Assembly: GCF_003946915.1 (NCBI RefSeq) | Contig: NZ_RPOC01000002.1 | Location: forward strand, 346,915 to 410,914 | DNA from: Flavobacterium ustbae | Lineage (GTDB): Bacteria; Bacteroidota; Bacteroidia; Flavobacteriales; Flavobacteriaceae | DNA length: 64,000 nucleotides | Direction: 5' to 3' | In this document: positions 1 to 9,023 of the stretch, piece after piece | Layout: each line of letters opens with the position of its first letter | How positions within the stretch are numbered: the stretch's first letter is position 1 | The notes under the pieces: model-generated | What the model was told of the DNA's origin: nothing | What the model saw: only the letters and a program-made list of their open reading frames with translations | Database searches by the model: none | Translations under genes and position numbers: made by a program

Positions 1-261
1 CAAATAGGCAGCAAATCCTTTTAAAAGCATAACCGCAATTATAAAGAGTCCAGTTCCAGAATAAGCGGTATCGCTAGAAAATCCGTAAAGAGAAAGATTT
101 ACATTTGGAACAAAGAGATTTACAACTAGTGAGCCGAGTGCACAAATAGTCATGATCATAAAAATCCAGCAGAAAACTTTAATCCACCATGGTAATAATT
201 TGCGTCTTATAACTTCTGGTTTGTCAAATTCATCAAAATGACCTTTTAATTCTTGTTCCAT
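1..261 (-). CDS. hypothetical membrane protein, cut by the window edge
   Basis: The first 87 codons of a minus-strand gene that runs off the left edge. The start is the ATG at 259-261. The first 26 residues are charged and soluble (MEQELKGHFDEF...). A hydrophobic segment follows at about residues 27-50 and a second one begins near residue 70, so it is an integral membrane protein. It lies 24 bases downstream of the antiporter gene on the same strand and is probably co-transcribed with it. I do not recognise the family from this fragment. Confidence 0.6.
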   Translation of the reverse strand, partial: MEQELKGHFDEFDKPEVIRRKLLPWWIKVFCWIFMIMTICALGSLVVNLFVPNVNLSLYGFSSDTAYSGTGLFIIAVMLLKGFAAYL

Positions 262-285
262 AGTTTGTTTTTAGGTTAGTTAAAA

Positions 286-1560
286 TTATTTTTTTATTTG
301 TTTTCTTTCTTCTATTTCGTTTATTTTTTTGACAATAAAAGGCAATGTTAATCCTTGTCCGATTAAGGTAATAAGTACTACTGCGACAGAAATAAATATT
401 ATGGCATTTCTAAGCGGAAAAGGAGTTCCGTCTTCAAGAAATCTCGGAAGTCCGATCGCAATAGCCAGAGATACAATCCCTCGCATTCCAGACCAGCTAA
501 TAATTAAACTATTTCCAAAATCTAGAAGAGCATTTTCGCTTACTTTTCTTTTTCCTTTTTTGTTTTGAAAAGCTTTTTGCAAATTAATTTTTTGCAGATA
601 TACTCTAATCATTCTAATTAAAAGAGCAACAATGGTAATTATCAGCGCATATCCTATATAAGGAAGAATCATATGGTTTTCAATATCTTTTAGAATGTAT
701 CGGAAGTTGAGCCCAATTAAGATAAAAATTAATCCGTTTAATAGAAAAACTATAATATCCCAAAGTCCTTTTGATTGACTTTTAAGGCCTTCAGGGAATA
801 TCTTTCTGCTGAAACGCGAAATTGCCAATCCTAAAATTACTACAGCAATTACTCCCGAAACGTGTAAATGTTCTGCAATAAGATAAGTTACAAATGGCAT
901 TAAAAGCATGAAACTAATTGTAACTTCTGGCTTGTTTTTTACTCGGGCTAAAATAAAAGATAGAATTTTTGACATTACAAATCCAACAAGAAATCCGCCG
1001 CCAAGTAAAATAAAGAATTCAAATGCGGCTTTCCAAATAATAAAAGCGGAGCCCATTACAGCAGCAACCGCAAATCGGTAAGCAACTAAAGCTGAGGCAT
1101 CGTTTATAAGACTCTCTCCCTCTAAAATTGTTAATGTTTTGTGTGATATTTTGAGTCCTTTGGTAATACTTATTGCGGCAACTGCATCTGTTGCTGAAAG
1201 TATTGATCCTAAAACGAAAGCTAACGGCCAGGTCATTTCGGGAATTAGGTAATAAGCTACCACGGCTATACCGACAGTTGTAAGGAAAACAAGCCATATG
1301 GCTAATGTTGTTATGGTGTGAATGTTGGTTTTGAAATCTTTTGGTGAAATATTAAACGAAGCATCATATAATAATGGAGGGAGAAACAACAGGAAAATAA
1401 TATCCGGATTAATTTCGATTTCTGCCATAGTTGGAATAAAACCAATTTCGATACCAACAATAACAAGAAGAATAGGATAGGGAAGTTTTAGTTTGTCTGC
1501 AAAAGCAGATAAGCCTATTACGACTGTTAGGATGAAAATGATAATGCTGTAGTTTTCCAT
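286..1560 (-). CDS. Na+/H+ antiporter, CPA1 (NhaP/NHE) family
   Basis: A 424-residue inner-membrane protein with about a dozen hydrophobic segments, the normal size for a short CPA1 exchanger without a large cytosolic tail. Family motifs are visible: SATDAVA around Asp125, and GESLINDASA with the Asn153-Asp154 pair that carries the transported ion in this family. A further conserved motif, WSGMRGIVSLA, lies near residue 350. The family swaps cytoplasmic Na+ (or K+) for protons and serves pH and sodium homeostasis. The C-terminus is short and basic. The ATG at 1560 begins directly with a hydrophobic helix, as expected. Cation specificity cannot be read from the sequence. Confidence 0.9.
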   Translation of the reverse strand: MENYSIIIFILTVVIGLSAFADKLKLPYPILLVIVGIEIGFIPTMAEIEINPDIIFLLFLPPLLYDASFNISPKDFKTNIHTITTLAIWLVFLTTVGIAVVAYYLIPEMTWPLAFVLGSILSATDAVAAISITKGLKISHKTLTILEGESLINDASALVAYRFAVAAVMGSAFIIWKAAFEFFILLGGGFLVGFVMSKILSFILARVKNKPEVTISFMLLMPFVTYLIAEHLHVSGVIAVVILGLAISRFSRKIFPEGLKSQSKGLWDIIVFLLNGLIFILIGLNFRYILKDIENHMILPYIGYALIITIVALLIRMIRVYLQKINLQKAFQNKKGKRKVSENALLDFGNSLIISWSGMRGIVSLAIAIGLPRFLEDGTPFPLRNAIIFISVAVVLITLIGQGLTLPFIVKKINEIEERKQIKK

Positions 1561-1645
1561 AATTTAAGATTAGAAAAATGCCAATATAATTAAAAAAATA
1601 AAATGATATAAACTTGATATTGCCTTTAATTTAAAAGTTATTTTG

Positions 1646-3199
1646 TCACTTATTTAGCATCTTATCTTTTACTGGTTTGTTTATTTCTATTCCAATAATG
1701 AAACCGCTCAAAAGTCCGCCAATGTGAGCCGCATTATCAATTCCGCCAGCAAGTCCCATAATCAAATTATATGCAACAAAAATTAGAGTTGTGATTAGAA
1801 ACGCTTTGCTAAATTCTGGGGGGAATACTTTTGCTAACAGTAAAGCTAAAAATGTCCCGTAAAGTCCAAAAATAGCTCCTGATGCGCCAATGCTTACTGT
1901 TGCTTCATGCCACCAGATACTTGCGCAGCTTGCTAATATTCCTGTAGAGAGATATAATATTAAATATCTTGTTTTACCCAATATTGGCTCGATAAAAATA
2001 CCAACAAATAAAAGCCCAAACATATTTGACAGTAAATGTATAAAACCGCTATGAAGAAATACGCTTGTTAAAAGTCGCCACCATTGTCCATCGATAGTTG
2101 ATGGTCTAAAATTTCCTCCCCATCTTAATAGATCCTCCCCGTGAAAAGAAATAAAACCAAGTCCTGCAATAGCCATTGTTATATAAATCAAAACATTAAC
2201 GTATATTAAAATTGGGGTGATAAAGAAACCTTCTCTTGGTTTCATAAAATTCAAAAAGTCATTCAAATCTTTATCTCTGGATGTTCCATTTTTGAAACGA
2301 CTTAATTCTGTTTGATTCAATTTCGGAATTAAGATCATTATTAGCCAAACAACTGCACCAGCAGACAATGTTCCGATAAGCCAATAAATTGTATTTCCTT
2401 TTCTGCTTTCAAATGGCTGATTTTTCGAAATAAATATTATAGAGTTTTCTGTTTCAAATTTTTTGCAATTTTTTAAAGCTTTTTTATAACTATCGCCATC
2501 GTCAGAGTTTCCAATTCTTTCTAAATAGATAAAATTACTCAAATCTGCTCTGTCAAATTCAGATTGACTTATCTCTAAAAATTGTTCATATCTATCTTGC
2601 TTTTCTTTTTCACTGCTTCGATTGCTAATTTGATCATAGTATTTTATGCCCAACCAATATTTGCAACTTAAATTTGAGGAGTTATTTTTTTTATCAAAAA
2701 TAGGTATAACCACAAATAATGTCATATTAAAGTCATTGCCTTTGTTACTAACATCAAAAGATGTATAAGTTCCCGCCACTGATTTATCAAAATAAAAACG
2801 GTTTACTTTATAGTATTTTGATTGTTTTTTTTGTGGAATTTGACTAACAGATTCAATTTGAACCAGCTTTCCAGTTGAATTTTTTAAATAATCTTGCGCG
2901 ATTACAGCTGATCCTGCAATTGAAAGCCAAAGAATAAACAAATAGAGTTCATTATAAGTTTTACCATTAGATTTTTTTAAATTCAAAATTTTTAAGCGCG
3001 GTCGAAAAAAGAATATTACTGGTATTACTGGTAGAAAAAATGGAATACCAAATTCGACTATGCTTTCGTTAATAGAAAACAATTCTAATTTGATAAATAA
3101 AAGCCAGTTTAGAAAGGTATAAATGGTGCAAAAACCAATTGAAGTAATTAAAAGAGGAATGAAAAGGATGTTAATTTTTTGTATTGTTTTTTTATTCAT
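1646..3199 (-). CDS. rhomboid family intramembrane serine protease with long N-terminal extension
   Basis: The C-terminal 170 residues form a rhomboid protease core: an HLLSNMFG helix (the HxxxN oxyanion motif), the GASG motif with nucleophile Ser440, and AAHIGG with general base His492 (numbered from the start chosen here). The reaction is cleavage of transmembrane substrates within the bilayer. About 340 residues precede the core: hydrophobic segments, a soluble stretch of roughly 180 residues, and another membrane segment. This is much longer than a minimal rhomboid. The frame extends up to 3253, but I place the start at 3199 (MNKKTIQKIN) because a hydrophobic helix follows it directly and a near-consensus -7 box (plus-strand CGAAGTTA, 3226-3233) lies inside the longer frame. 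Substrates are unknown. Confidence 0.85.
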   Translation of the reverse strand: MNKKTIQKINILFIPLLITSIGFCTIYTFLNWLLFIKLELFSINESIVEFGIPFFLPVIPVIFFFRPRLKILNLKKSNGKTYNELYLFILWLSIAGSAVIAQDYLKNSTGKLVQIESVSQIPQKKQSKYYKVNRFYFDKSVAGTYTSFDVSNKGNDFNMTLFVVIPIFDKKNNSSNLSCKYWLGIKYYDQISNRSSEKEKQDRYEQFLEISQSEFDRADLSNFIYLERIGNSDDGDSYKKALKNCKKFETENSIIFISKNQPFESRKGNTIYWLIGTLSAGAVVWLIMILIPKLNQTELSRFKNGTSRDKDLNDFLNFMKPREGFFITPILIYVNVLIYITMAIAGLGFISFHGEDLLRWGGNFRPSTIDGQWWRLLTSVFLHSGFIHLLSNMFGLLFVGIFIEPILGKTRYLILYLSTGILASCASIWWHEATVSIGASGAIFGLYGTFLALLLAKVFPPEFSKAFLITTLIFVAYNLIMGLAGGIDNAAHIGGLLSGFIIGIEINKPVKDKMLNK

Positions 3200-3356
3200 G
3201 TTTTGTTTGCTTTTGCAATTTATAGCGAAGTTAAAAATCGAAATTAATCTCATATGCTATACATGTCATTAATTCAAATATTTTTCAAAAATAATCTTTT
3301 TCTTATAAAAAATATAAGTTCCTTTTCTGATTTTAAAAATCTAATGAAACCGAGTG

Positions 3357-3427
3357 CCCTAGCCCTGATGGGAGCGGCATCCTTTTTCCTGCTCCTTTAG
3401 CAGGGAAAAGATATAGCGTACAGCAGG
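3357..3427 (+). ncRNA. structured intergenic element, copy 1 (candidate ncRNA)
   Basis: A GC-richer block in an otherwise AT-rich spacer. It reads AGCCCTGATGGGAGCGGC, then an arm TTTTTCCTGCT, loop, arm AGCAGGGAAAA, then GATATAGCG and CAGCAGG. A related block on the minus strand at 31048-31199 has the same opening words (CCTAGCCCTGAT, GGAGCGG, ATCCTTTTTT) and the same closing words (AGCGGATAGCAG) around a longer, different middle. Conserved ends with a variable hairpin suggest a folded RNA or a mobile repeat. It may belong to the Flavo-1 RNA class described in this phylum, but I cannot confirm that without a covariance-model search. Confidence 0.4.
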
Positions 3428-3442
3428 AATCTGCTACTAAAA

Positions 3443-3533
3443 TGACAGCTAACATATTGATATGCCATACCTGACAGGTCTTAAAAATGTCATGTTGGCA
3501 GATTTTTTTTGGCATGCCAATAGCAAACTGACA
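3443..3533. promoter_or_regulatory. cluster of TGACA/TGTCA motifs and a 12-bp palindrome upstream of dnaK
   Basis: TGACAG occurs at 3443 and 3472, TGTCA at 3488 and TGACA at 3529. The copies at 3472 and 3488 form an inverted pair. A perfect palindrome TTGGCATGCCAA lies at 3509-3520. All sit 20-110 bases upstream of the putative dnaK promoter, where activator or heat-shock regulator sites would be expected. The regulator is not identified. Confidence 0.4.
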
Positions 3534-3553
3534 AATTATATTGGTTTTTTATC

Positions 3554-3569
3554 TTGGCACAAAGATTGA
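3554..3569 (+). promoter_or_regulatory. putative sigma-54-like -24/-12 promoter of dnaK
   Basis: TTGGCAC, five bases, then TTGA. This matches the -24 element of RpoN promoters (TGGCAC) exactly and the -12 element (TTGC) at three of four bases, with the correct GG-to-GC spacing. Transcription would start near 3581 and give a leader of about 40 bases before the dnaK ATG. A good TAnnTTTG box is absent here. Confidence 0.4.
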
Positions 3570-3620
3570 CTTATGCCACCTGAGTTATAAATTAGTATAT
3601 CAAAATTAAATATATAAAAA

Positions 3621-5504
3621 ATGGGTAAAATAATCGGAATTGACTTAGGTACGACGAACTCTTGTGTTTCTGTAATGGAAGGTAACGAAGCAGTTGTTAT
3701 CCCTAACGCAGAAGGAAAAAGAACTACTCCTTCTATCATCGCTTTTGTTGAAGGTGGAGAAATTAAAGTAGGTGATCCTGCAAAAAGACAAGCAGTAACG
3801 AATCCTACAAAAACGATTGCTTCTATTAAACGTTTTATGGGACACACTTTTGCTGAAACTCAAGATGAGGCAAAAAGAGTTCCTTACAGTGTTGTAAAAG
3901 GTGACAACAATACGCCACGTGTGGATATTGATGGTCGTTTATACACTGCTCAAGAATTGTCTGCTATGACACTTCAAAAAATGAAAAAAACTGCTGAAGA
4001 CTATTTAGGTCAAACAGTAACTGAGGCAGTTATTACAGTTCCTGCTTACTTTAACGATGCTCAGCGTCAGGCTACAAAAGAAGCTGGAGAAATCGCTGGT
4101 CTTAAAGTTATGCGTATCATCAATGAGCCAACTGCTGCTGCACTTGCTTACGGATTAGATAAAAAAGGAACTGACCAAAAAATTGCTGTTTACGATTTAG
4201 GTGGAGGTACTTTTGATATCTCTGTTCTTGAATTAGGAGATGGTGTATTTGAAGTATTATCTACAAACGGTGATACTCACTTAGGTGGTGATGATTTTGA
4301 CCAAGTTATTATTGACTGGTTAGCTGACGAATTCAAATCTGAAGAAGGTATTGATTTACGTTTAGACCCAATGTCATTACAGCGTTTGAAAGAAGCTGCT
4401 GAGAAAGCTAAGATTGAATTATCTTCTTCTGCAGAAACTGAAATCAACTTGCCTTACGTAACTGCTACTGCTTCTGGACCAAAACACTTAGTGAAAAAAT
4501 TATCTAGAGCTAAATTTGAGCAATTATCAGATTCTTTAGTAAAACGTTCTATGGAGCCAGTTGCTAAAGCATTAAAAGATGCAGGTTTATCTACATCTGA
4601 TATCGACGAAGTAATCCTTGTAGGAGGTTCTACTCGTATGCCAAGAATCGCTGACGAAGTGGAGAAATTCTTCGGTAAAAAAGCTTCTAAAGGTGTTAAC
4701 CCTGATGAGGTTGTGGCTATTGGAGCTGCTATTCAAGGTGGAGTTTTATCTGGAGATGTAAAAGATGTATTGTTACTTGACGTAACGCCTCTTTCTTTAG
4801 GTATCGAAACTATGGGTGGTGTATTGACTAAATTAATCGAGTCTAACACAACTATCCCAACTAAAAAATCTCAAGTATTCTCTACTGCTGCAGATTCTCA
4901 ACCATCTGTTGAAATCCACGTATTACAAGGAGAAAGAGCAATGGCTGCTGATAACAAAACTATCGGTCGTTTCCACTTAGACGGTATTCCACCAGCACCA
5001 AGAGGAGTTCCTCAAATCGAAGTTACTTTCGATATTGATGCTAACGGTATCATCAAAGTTTCTGCAACTGACAAAGGAACTGGAAAATCTCACGATATCC
5101 GTATCGAAGCTTCTTCTGGTTTAACAGCTGAAGAAATCGAAAAAATGAAAAAAGATGCTGAAGCTAACGCTGATGCAGATAGAATCGCTAAAGAAAGAGC
5201 TGAGAAATTGAACGAAGCTGACAGTACTATTTTCCAAACTGAATCTCAATTGAAAGAGTTAGGAGATAAATTGACAGACGATCAAAAAACAGCTATCGAA
5301 TACGCTTTAACTGAATTGAGAATGGCTCACCAATCTCAAGATCTTGACGCAATCCAAAAAGGATTAGACAATGTAAATGCAGCTTGGAAAACAGCTACAG
5401 AAGCAATGTACGCTCAAGGTGGTGAAGGACAACAAGCTGCTCCTCAACAAGAGCAGTCTTCTGGAGATAACGTTGAAGACGTTGAATTCGAAGAAGTAAA
5501 ATAA
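3621..5504 (+). CDS. dnaK: molecular chaperone DnaK (Hsp70)
   Basis: A 627-residue Hsp70, standard length. The N-terminal ATPase domain (about residues 1-370) shows [10 protein letters not shown], the phosphate-2 motif DLGGGTFD and the [10 protein letters not shown] motif. The interdomain linker follows as [13 protein letters not shown], then the beta-sandwich substrate domain and helical lid, ending in [10 protein letters not shown]. It binds exposed hydrophobic stretches of unfolded proteins in the cytoplasm in an ATP cycle driven by DnaJ and GrpE. Neither partner is encoded nearby, so this is a single-gene unit closed by a strong terminator at 5545. Many codons end in C or T where preferred tRNAs would be expected, as in highly expressed genes. 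The upstream region holds unusual regulatory motifs. Confidence 0.98.
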   Translation: MGKIIGIDLGTTNSCVSVMEGNEAVVIPNAEGKRTTPSIIAFVEGGEIKVGDPAKRQAVTNPTKTIASIKRFMGHTFAETQDEAKRVPYSVVKGDNNTPRVDIDGRLYTAQELSAMTLQKMKKTAEDYLGQTVTEAVITVPAYFNDAQRQATKEAGEIAGLKVMRIINEPTAAALAYGLDKKGTDQKIAVYDLGGGTFDISVLELGDGVFEVLSTNGDTHLGGDDFDQVIIDWLADEFKSEEGIDLRLDPMSLQRLKEAAEKAKIELSSSAETEINLPYVTATASGPKHLVKKLSRAKFEQLSDSLVKRSMEPVAKALKDAGLSTSDIDEVILVGGSTRMPRIADEVEKFFGKKASKGVNPDEVVAIGAAIQGGVLSGDVKDVLLLDVTPLSLGIETMGGVLTKLIESNTTIPTKKSQVFSTAADSQPSVEIHVLQGERAMAADNKTIGRFHLDGIPPAPRGVPQIEVTFDIDANGIIKVSATDKGTGKSHDIRIEASSGLTAEEIEKMKKDAEANADADRIAKERAEKLNEADSTIFQTESQLKELGDKLTDDQKTAIEYALTELRMAHQSQDLDAIQKGLDNVNAAWKTATEAMYAQGGEGQQAAPQQEQSSGDNVEDVEFEEVK

Positions 5505-5544
5505 TTATTCAGTACTGAGTAATTAGTATAAAATATTAAGATAG

Positions 5545-5575
5545 AAAACCGAGTCAGAAATGACTCGGTTTTTTT
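5545..5575 (+). terminator. rho-independent terminator after dnaK
   Basis: A perfect 12-bp stem (AAAACCGAGTCA, loop GAAA, TGACTCGGTTTT) followed by a T run, 40 bases after the dnaK stop. Confidence 0.9.
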
Positions 5576-5697
5576 ATGACTATAATAAACTTAGAGACGC
5601 ACCACAGCGCATCTATCAGTAGTTTTTCCATAAACTGACAATTGTCATTTCTCGTTCAAATTCTTTTTCGTAATATTACTATTGTAAATTTTTTTGA

Positions 5698-6771
5698 ATG
5701 AGAAAGATCAAATACAAGAAAGGGCGCAAGCTACAGCATATTACTTTAGAGTATACAGGCTCCCATAAAGAGCATGAAACAGAGATGCAGCTTTTTGTAT
5801 ATGATGATGCAGATGTTGTTGAATATGAAAAGTTTACGGTTCTGGCGTTAAACTCCTGTTTTGATTATTCCAAAAACAATTGGCTTAATGTTCATGGCTT
5901 AAACGACATTAATCTCATTAAAACAATTGGAGCACATTTTAAACTGGATGATTTTCTCCTTGCGGATATTTTAAACACTTCCAAGAGAACAAAACTGGAA
6001 GAACAGCAAAATGTTTTATTCTTCAATATTAAATCCCTTCTTCCTTCTGAGTACTCAGATACGATTAGCGCAGAACAAATTAGTTTTATTTTGAAAGACG
6101 GAATCTTAATCTCTTTTCAGGAAAAAAGAAGTGATTTCTTTACGCATATTCGGGAGCGTATTCGTACACATGCAGGAATCGTCCGAACCAAAAAAGTAGA
6201 TTATCTCCTTTATTTACTTTTGGATGCTGTAATGGAAAATTTCTACATTACATTGGAAGATGAAGAAGATAAAGTTGAAGAACTAATCAATCAGACCAAG
6301 AAAGACGCAAAACCAATTATATTAGAAAAAATAGAAAATCACCGAGATAATTTAAACTTTTTAAAACGATCAATTGTCCCACTTCGAGATTCACTTTATT
6401 ATTTAAAAACTAAGAAAGATGACGATGAAGATAATGGATTAATTCAGAAAGAAACATTTAATTTTTTTATTAGACTTCATCAAAAAAGTTTAGAGCTTTT
6501 AGAACAGATAGAATCTGATATGAGCGCTCTGGAAAGTGCCTCCAACTTTTATTTTTCTGAACAAAGCAGGAAAATGAACGAAATCATGAAAACGCTGACT
6601 ATAATTTCAGCCATATTTATTCCGCTCACTTTTATTGTGGGAGTATACGGGATGAACTTTGAAAACATGCCAGAACTTAAAACCCAAAACGGCTATTTTA
6701 TTGTCATGGGAATTATGTTTCTACTGGTAATCGCCTTAATCATTTATTTCAAAAAACGACGTTGGTTTTAA
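5698..6771 (+). CDS. corA: CorA family Mg2+/Co2+ transporter
   Basis: A 357-residue protein with a large cytoplasmic N-terminal domain, a long helical region rich in charged residues (about 190-290), and two C-terminal membrane helices. The first helix ends in the family signature YGMNF (GMN at residues 318-320), which forms the selectivity loop of the pentameric channel. The loop NMPEL follows, then a final hydrophobic helix and a basic tail (KKRRW). The family imports Mg2+ and sometimes Co2+ or Ni2+. The basic N-terminus (MRKIKYKKGRK) fits a cytosolic start. It stands alone between dnaK and pta. Confidence 0.92.
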   Translation: MRKIKYKKGRKLQHITLEYTGSHKEHETEMQLFVYDDADVVEYEKFTVLALNSCFDYSKNNWLNVHGLNDINLIKTIGAHFKLDDFLLADILNTSKRTKLEEQQNVLFFNIKSLLPSEYSDTISAEQISFILKDGILISFQEKRSDFFTHIRERIRTHAGIVRTKKVDYLLYLLLDAVMENFYITLEDEEDKVEELINQTKKDAKPIILEKIENHRDNLNFLKRSIVPLRDSLYYLKTKKDDDEDNGLIQKETFNFFIRLHQKSLELLEQIESDMSALESASNFYFSEQSRKMNEIMKTLTIISAIFIPLTFIVGVYGMNFENMPELKTQNGYFIVMGIMFLLVIALIIYFKKRRWF

Positions 6772-6805
6772 CGTTTGTTTCTGTAGAAAACTATCTGATT
6801 TTATA

Positions 6806-6813
6806 TAAATTTG
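6806..6813 (+). promoter_or_regulatory. -7 box of a Bacteroidota promoter upstream of pta
   Basis: TAAATTTG matches TAnnTTTG, 25 bases before the pta ATG. No good -33 TTG is present at the usual spacing (the nearest is CTG at 6781), so support is partial. Confidence 0.4.
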
Positions 6814-6838
6814 TTATTTAGAATAAATATAAATAATT

Positions 6839-8932
6839 ATGAGTAAAGCAATATATATAGCAACAAGTGATCATAATAGTGGAAAGTCCATTATTACGCT
6901 TGGGCTAATGAGTATTTTAATTGGAAAAACGGCCAAAGTAGGCTATTTTAGGCCAATTATCGAAGATTTTGTTGATGGTGAAGTAGATAATCATATTGAG
7001 ACGGTTTTGTCGTATTTCAATCTTGATATTAAGTTTGAAGATGCTTATGCAATTACCAAAAGCAGGCTAATTAAGAAAAAGAATAAAGGAAAAATAGGAG
7101 AGGTTCTTGATCTAATTATCGAAAAGTATAAAAAGCTCGAAGAGCGCTTTGATTTTGTTTTAGTTGAAGGAACAAGCTTTACAGGAGAGGGAACTTCTAT
7201 AGAATTAGATTTGAACGTCTTAATTGCTAAAAACCTAGGGATTCCAACAATAATTGTTGGCTCTGGAGTTGGTAAAACCTTAGAAGAACTTTTAGATAGT
7301 TTGTATTTGGTTTACGATTCTTTCAAAATAAAAGAAGTTGAGGTTTTATCTGTTTTTGCTAATAAAGTACAACCAGAAAATATTGAGTTGGTTACTACGA
7401 GTTTGCAAAAAAGTCTGCCCTCTAATGTATTAATTAACACAATTCCGCTAATTTCTAGTTTGAACAATCCAACCATGCAAGAAATTGTAAACGTATTGGA
7501 TGCTAAAGTTTTGTTTGGAGAAAACTATTTGAACAATGAAATTGGACATTACAGCGTTGGAGCAATGCAATTGCATAATTATTTGGTACATCTGCATGAA
7601 AATGCTTTAGTTATTACTCCTGGAGACCGTTCAGATATTATTTTAGGCGCATTACAGGCAAATGAATCGGCTAATTATCCGACCATTTCGGGAATTATCC
7701 TGACGGGAAATATTGTTCCGGAAGAAAGTATTCTAAAGCTTATTGAAGGACTTTCTGCCATTGTGCCAATTATTGCTGTTGATGGGGGAACGTATCATAT
7801 TACAAACAAAATTGGCTCTATCAAATCGGAGATTTATGCTAATAATACCCATAAAATTGAGACATCAATAACAACATTCGAAAAGTACGTCGATAACGAT
7901 GCACTATCTGAAAGATTGATCACTTTTGAAGCAGAAGGTATGACACCAAAAATGTTTCAGTACAATATGGTTAAAAGGGCCAAACAGCATAGAAAACATA
8001 TTGTTCTGCCAGAAGGAAATGACGATAGAATTATTATCGCTGCATCAAGGTTGCTAGATATGGATGTGGTTGACATTTCAATCATTGGTGACAAAAAACA
8101 AATCGAAAGTAAGGTCTTAGAATTAGGAATTACGCTTGATTTTTCTAAAGTAAATATCATTAATCCGAAAGAATCGGAACTTTATGAGGATTATGCGAAC
8201 ACTTATTACGAGCTTAGAAAAGCCAAAAATGTAAGTATTACAATGGCGCGAGATTTAATGGAAGATGTTTCGTATTTCGGTACTATGATGGTATACAAAG
8301 GTCATGCTGACGGGATGGTTTCTGGTGCAGCGCATACTACTCAGCATACCATTTTACCAGCATTGCAATTCATTAAAACAAAACCAAATTCATCTGTAGT
8401 TTCTTCTGTATTTTTTATGTGTTTAGAAGACAGAGTTTCTGTTTTTGGTGATTGTGCGATTAATCCAAATCCTACGGCTGAGCAATTGGCAGAAATCGCA
8501 ATTTCTTCTGCAGAATCGAGTTTAGCATTCGGAATTGAACCAAAAATAGCAATGCTTTCGTATTCTTCTGGTTCATCAGGAAAAGGAGATGAAGTAGACA
8601 AAGTAAGAGCTGCAACAGCAATTGTAAAAGAAAAAAGACCAGATTTAAAAATAGAAGGTCCAATTCAGTACGATGCAGCAGTCGATTTAAGTGTTGGAAA
8701 AAGCAAAATGCCAGATTCTGAAGTAGCAGGACAAGCGAGCGTATTGATTTTCCCAGATTTAAATACAGGAAATAACACTTATAAAGCCGTTCAAAGAGAA
8801 ACTGGAGCATTGGCAATCGGGCCAATGTTACAAGGCTTAAACAAACCAGTAAACGATTTAAGCCGCGGCTGTACTGTAGATGATATTATCAACACGGTAG
8901 TAATTACGGCAATTCAGGCACAGGGAATGTAA
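6839..8932 (+). CDS. pta: phosphate acetyltransferase, long form
   Basis: A 697-residue Pta. The first half (residues 1-370) carries a P-loop-like nucleotide-binding domain (SDHNSGKS near the start) and a DRTGG-type regulatory domain. The second half (from about 370, KHIVLPEGNDDRI) is the catalytic PTA/PTB domain, with SYSSGSSGKG and the C-terminal PVNDLSRGCTVDDI motif. The enzyme interconverts acetyl-CoA plus phosphate with acetyl phosphate plus CoA in the cytoplasm. The length matches the long, regulated class found in E. coli rather than the short 330-residue class. ackA follows 91 bases downstream, completing the acetate overflow pathway. Confidence 0.96.
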   Translation: MSKAIYIATSDHNSGKSIITLGLMSILIGKTAKVGYFRPIIEDFVDGEVDNHIETVLSYFNLDIKFEDAYAITKSRLIKKKNKGKIGEVLDLIIEKYKKLEERFDFVLVEGTSFTGEGTSIELDLNVLIAKNLGIPTIIVGSGVGKTLEELLDSLYLVYDSFKIKEVEVLSVFANKVQPENIELVTTSLQKSLPSNVLINTIPLISSLNNPTMQEIVNVLDAKVLFGENYLNNEIGHYSVGAMQLHNYLVHLHENALVITPGDRSDIILGALQANESANYPTISGIILTGNIVPEESILKLIEGLSAIVPIIAVDGGTYHITNKIGSIKSEIYANNTHKIETSITTFEKYVDNDALSERLITFEAEGMTPKMFQYNMVKRAKQHRKHIVLPEGNDDRIIIAASRLLDMDVVDISIIGDKKQIESKVLELGITLDFSKVNIINPKESELYEDYANTYYELRKAKNVSITMARDLMEDVSYFGTMMVYKGHADGMVSGAAHTTQHTILPALQFIKTKPNSSVVSSVFFMCLEDRVSVFGDCAINPNPTAEQLAEIAISSAESSLAFGIEPKIAMLSYSSGSSGKGDEVDKVRAATAIVKEKRPDLKIEGPIQYDAAVDLSVGKSKMPDSEVAGQASVLIFPDLNTGNNTYKAVQRETGALAIGPMLQGLNKPVNDLSRGCTVDDIINTVVITAIQAQGM

Positions 8933-8935
8933 ATT

Positions 8936-9017
8936 CAATTAAAAATTAAAAATTAAAAATTAAAAAAATAAACTAAGAACCTCAGAACCTTAGCATCTTA
9001 GAGCCTTAGTAACTTAA
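8936..9017. repeat. low-complexity spacer repeat between pta and ackA
   Basis: Four units of AATTAAAA-type sequence (8936-8966) are followed by a word list: CTAAGAACCTCAGAACC, TTAGCATCTTAGAGCC, TTAGTAACTTA. The same words (CTTAGCACCTTAGCATCTC, AGAACCTTTGTACCTTAG) recur at 44172-44208, so this is a dispersed family and not a local accident. Confidence 0.6.
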
Positions 9018-9023
9018 GAAAAA

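Noticed and set aside
3333..3515. 60-codon minus-strand frame in the rhomboid/dnaK spacer
   Set aside because: It runs through the repeated structured element and the TGACA cluster, and its translation (ICQHDIFKTCQVWHINMLA...) looks like no protein. A by-product of the GC-richer repeat.
8341..8825. Two minus-strand frames opposite pta (86 and 117 codons)
   Set aside because: They are shadows of the strongly supported pta gene; the translations are rich in Ser/Glu or Leu/Phe without domains.
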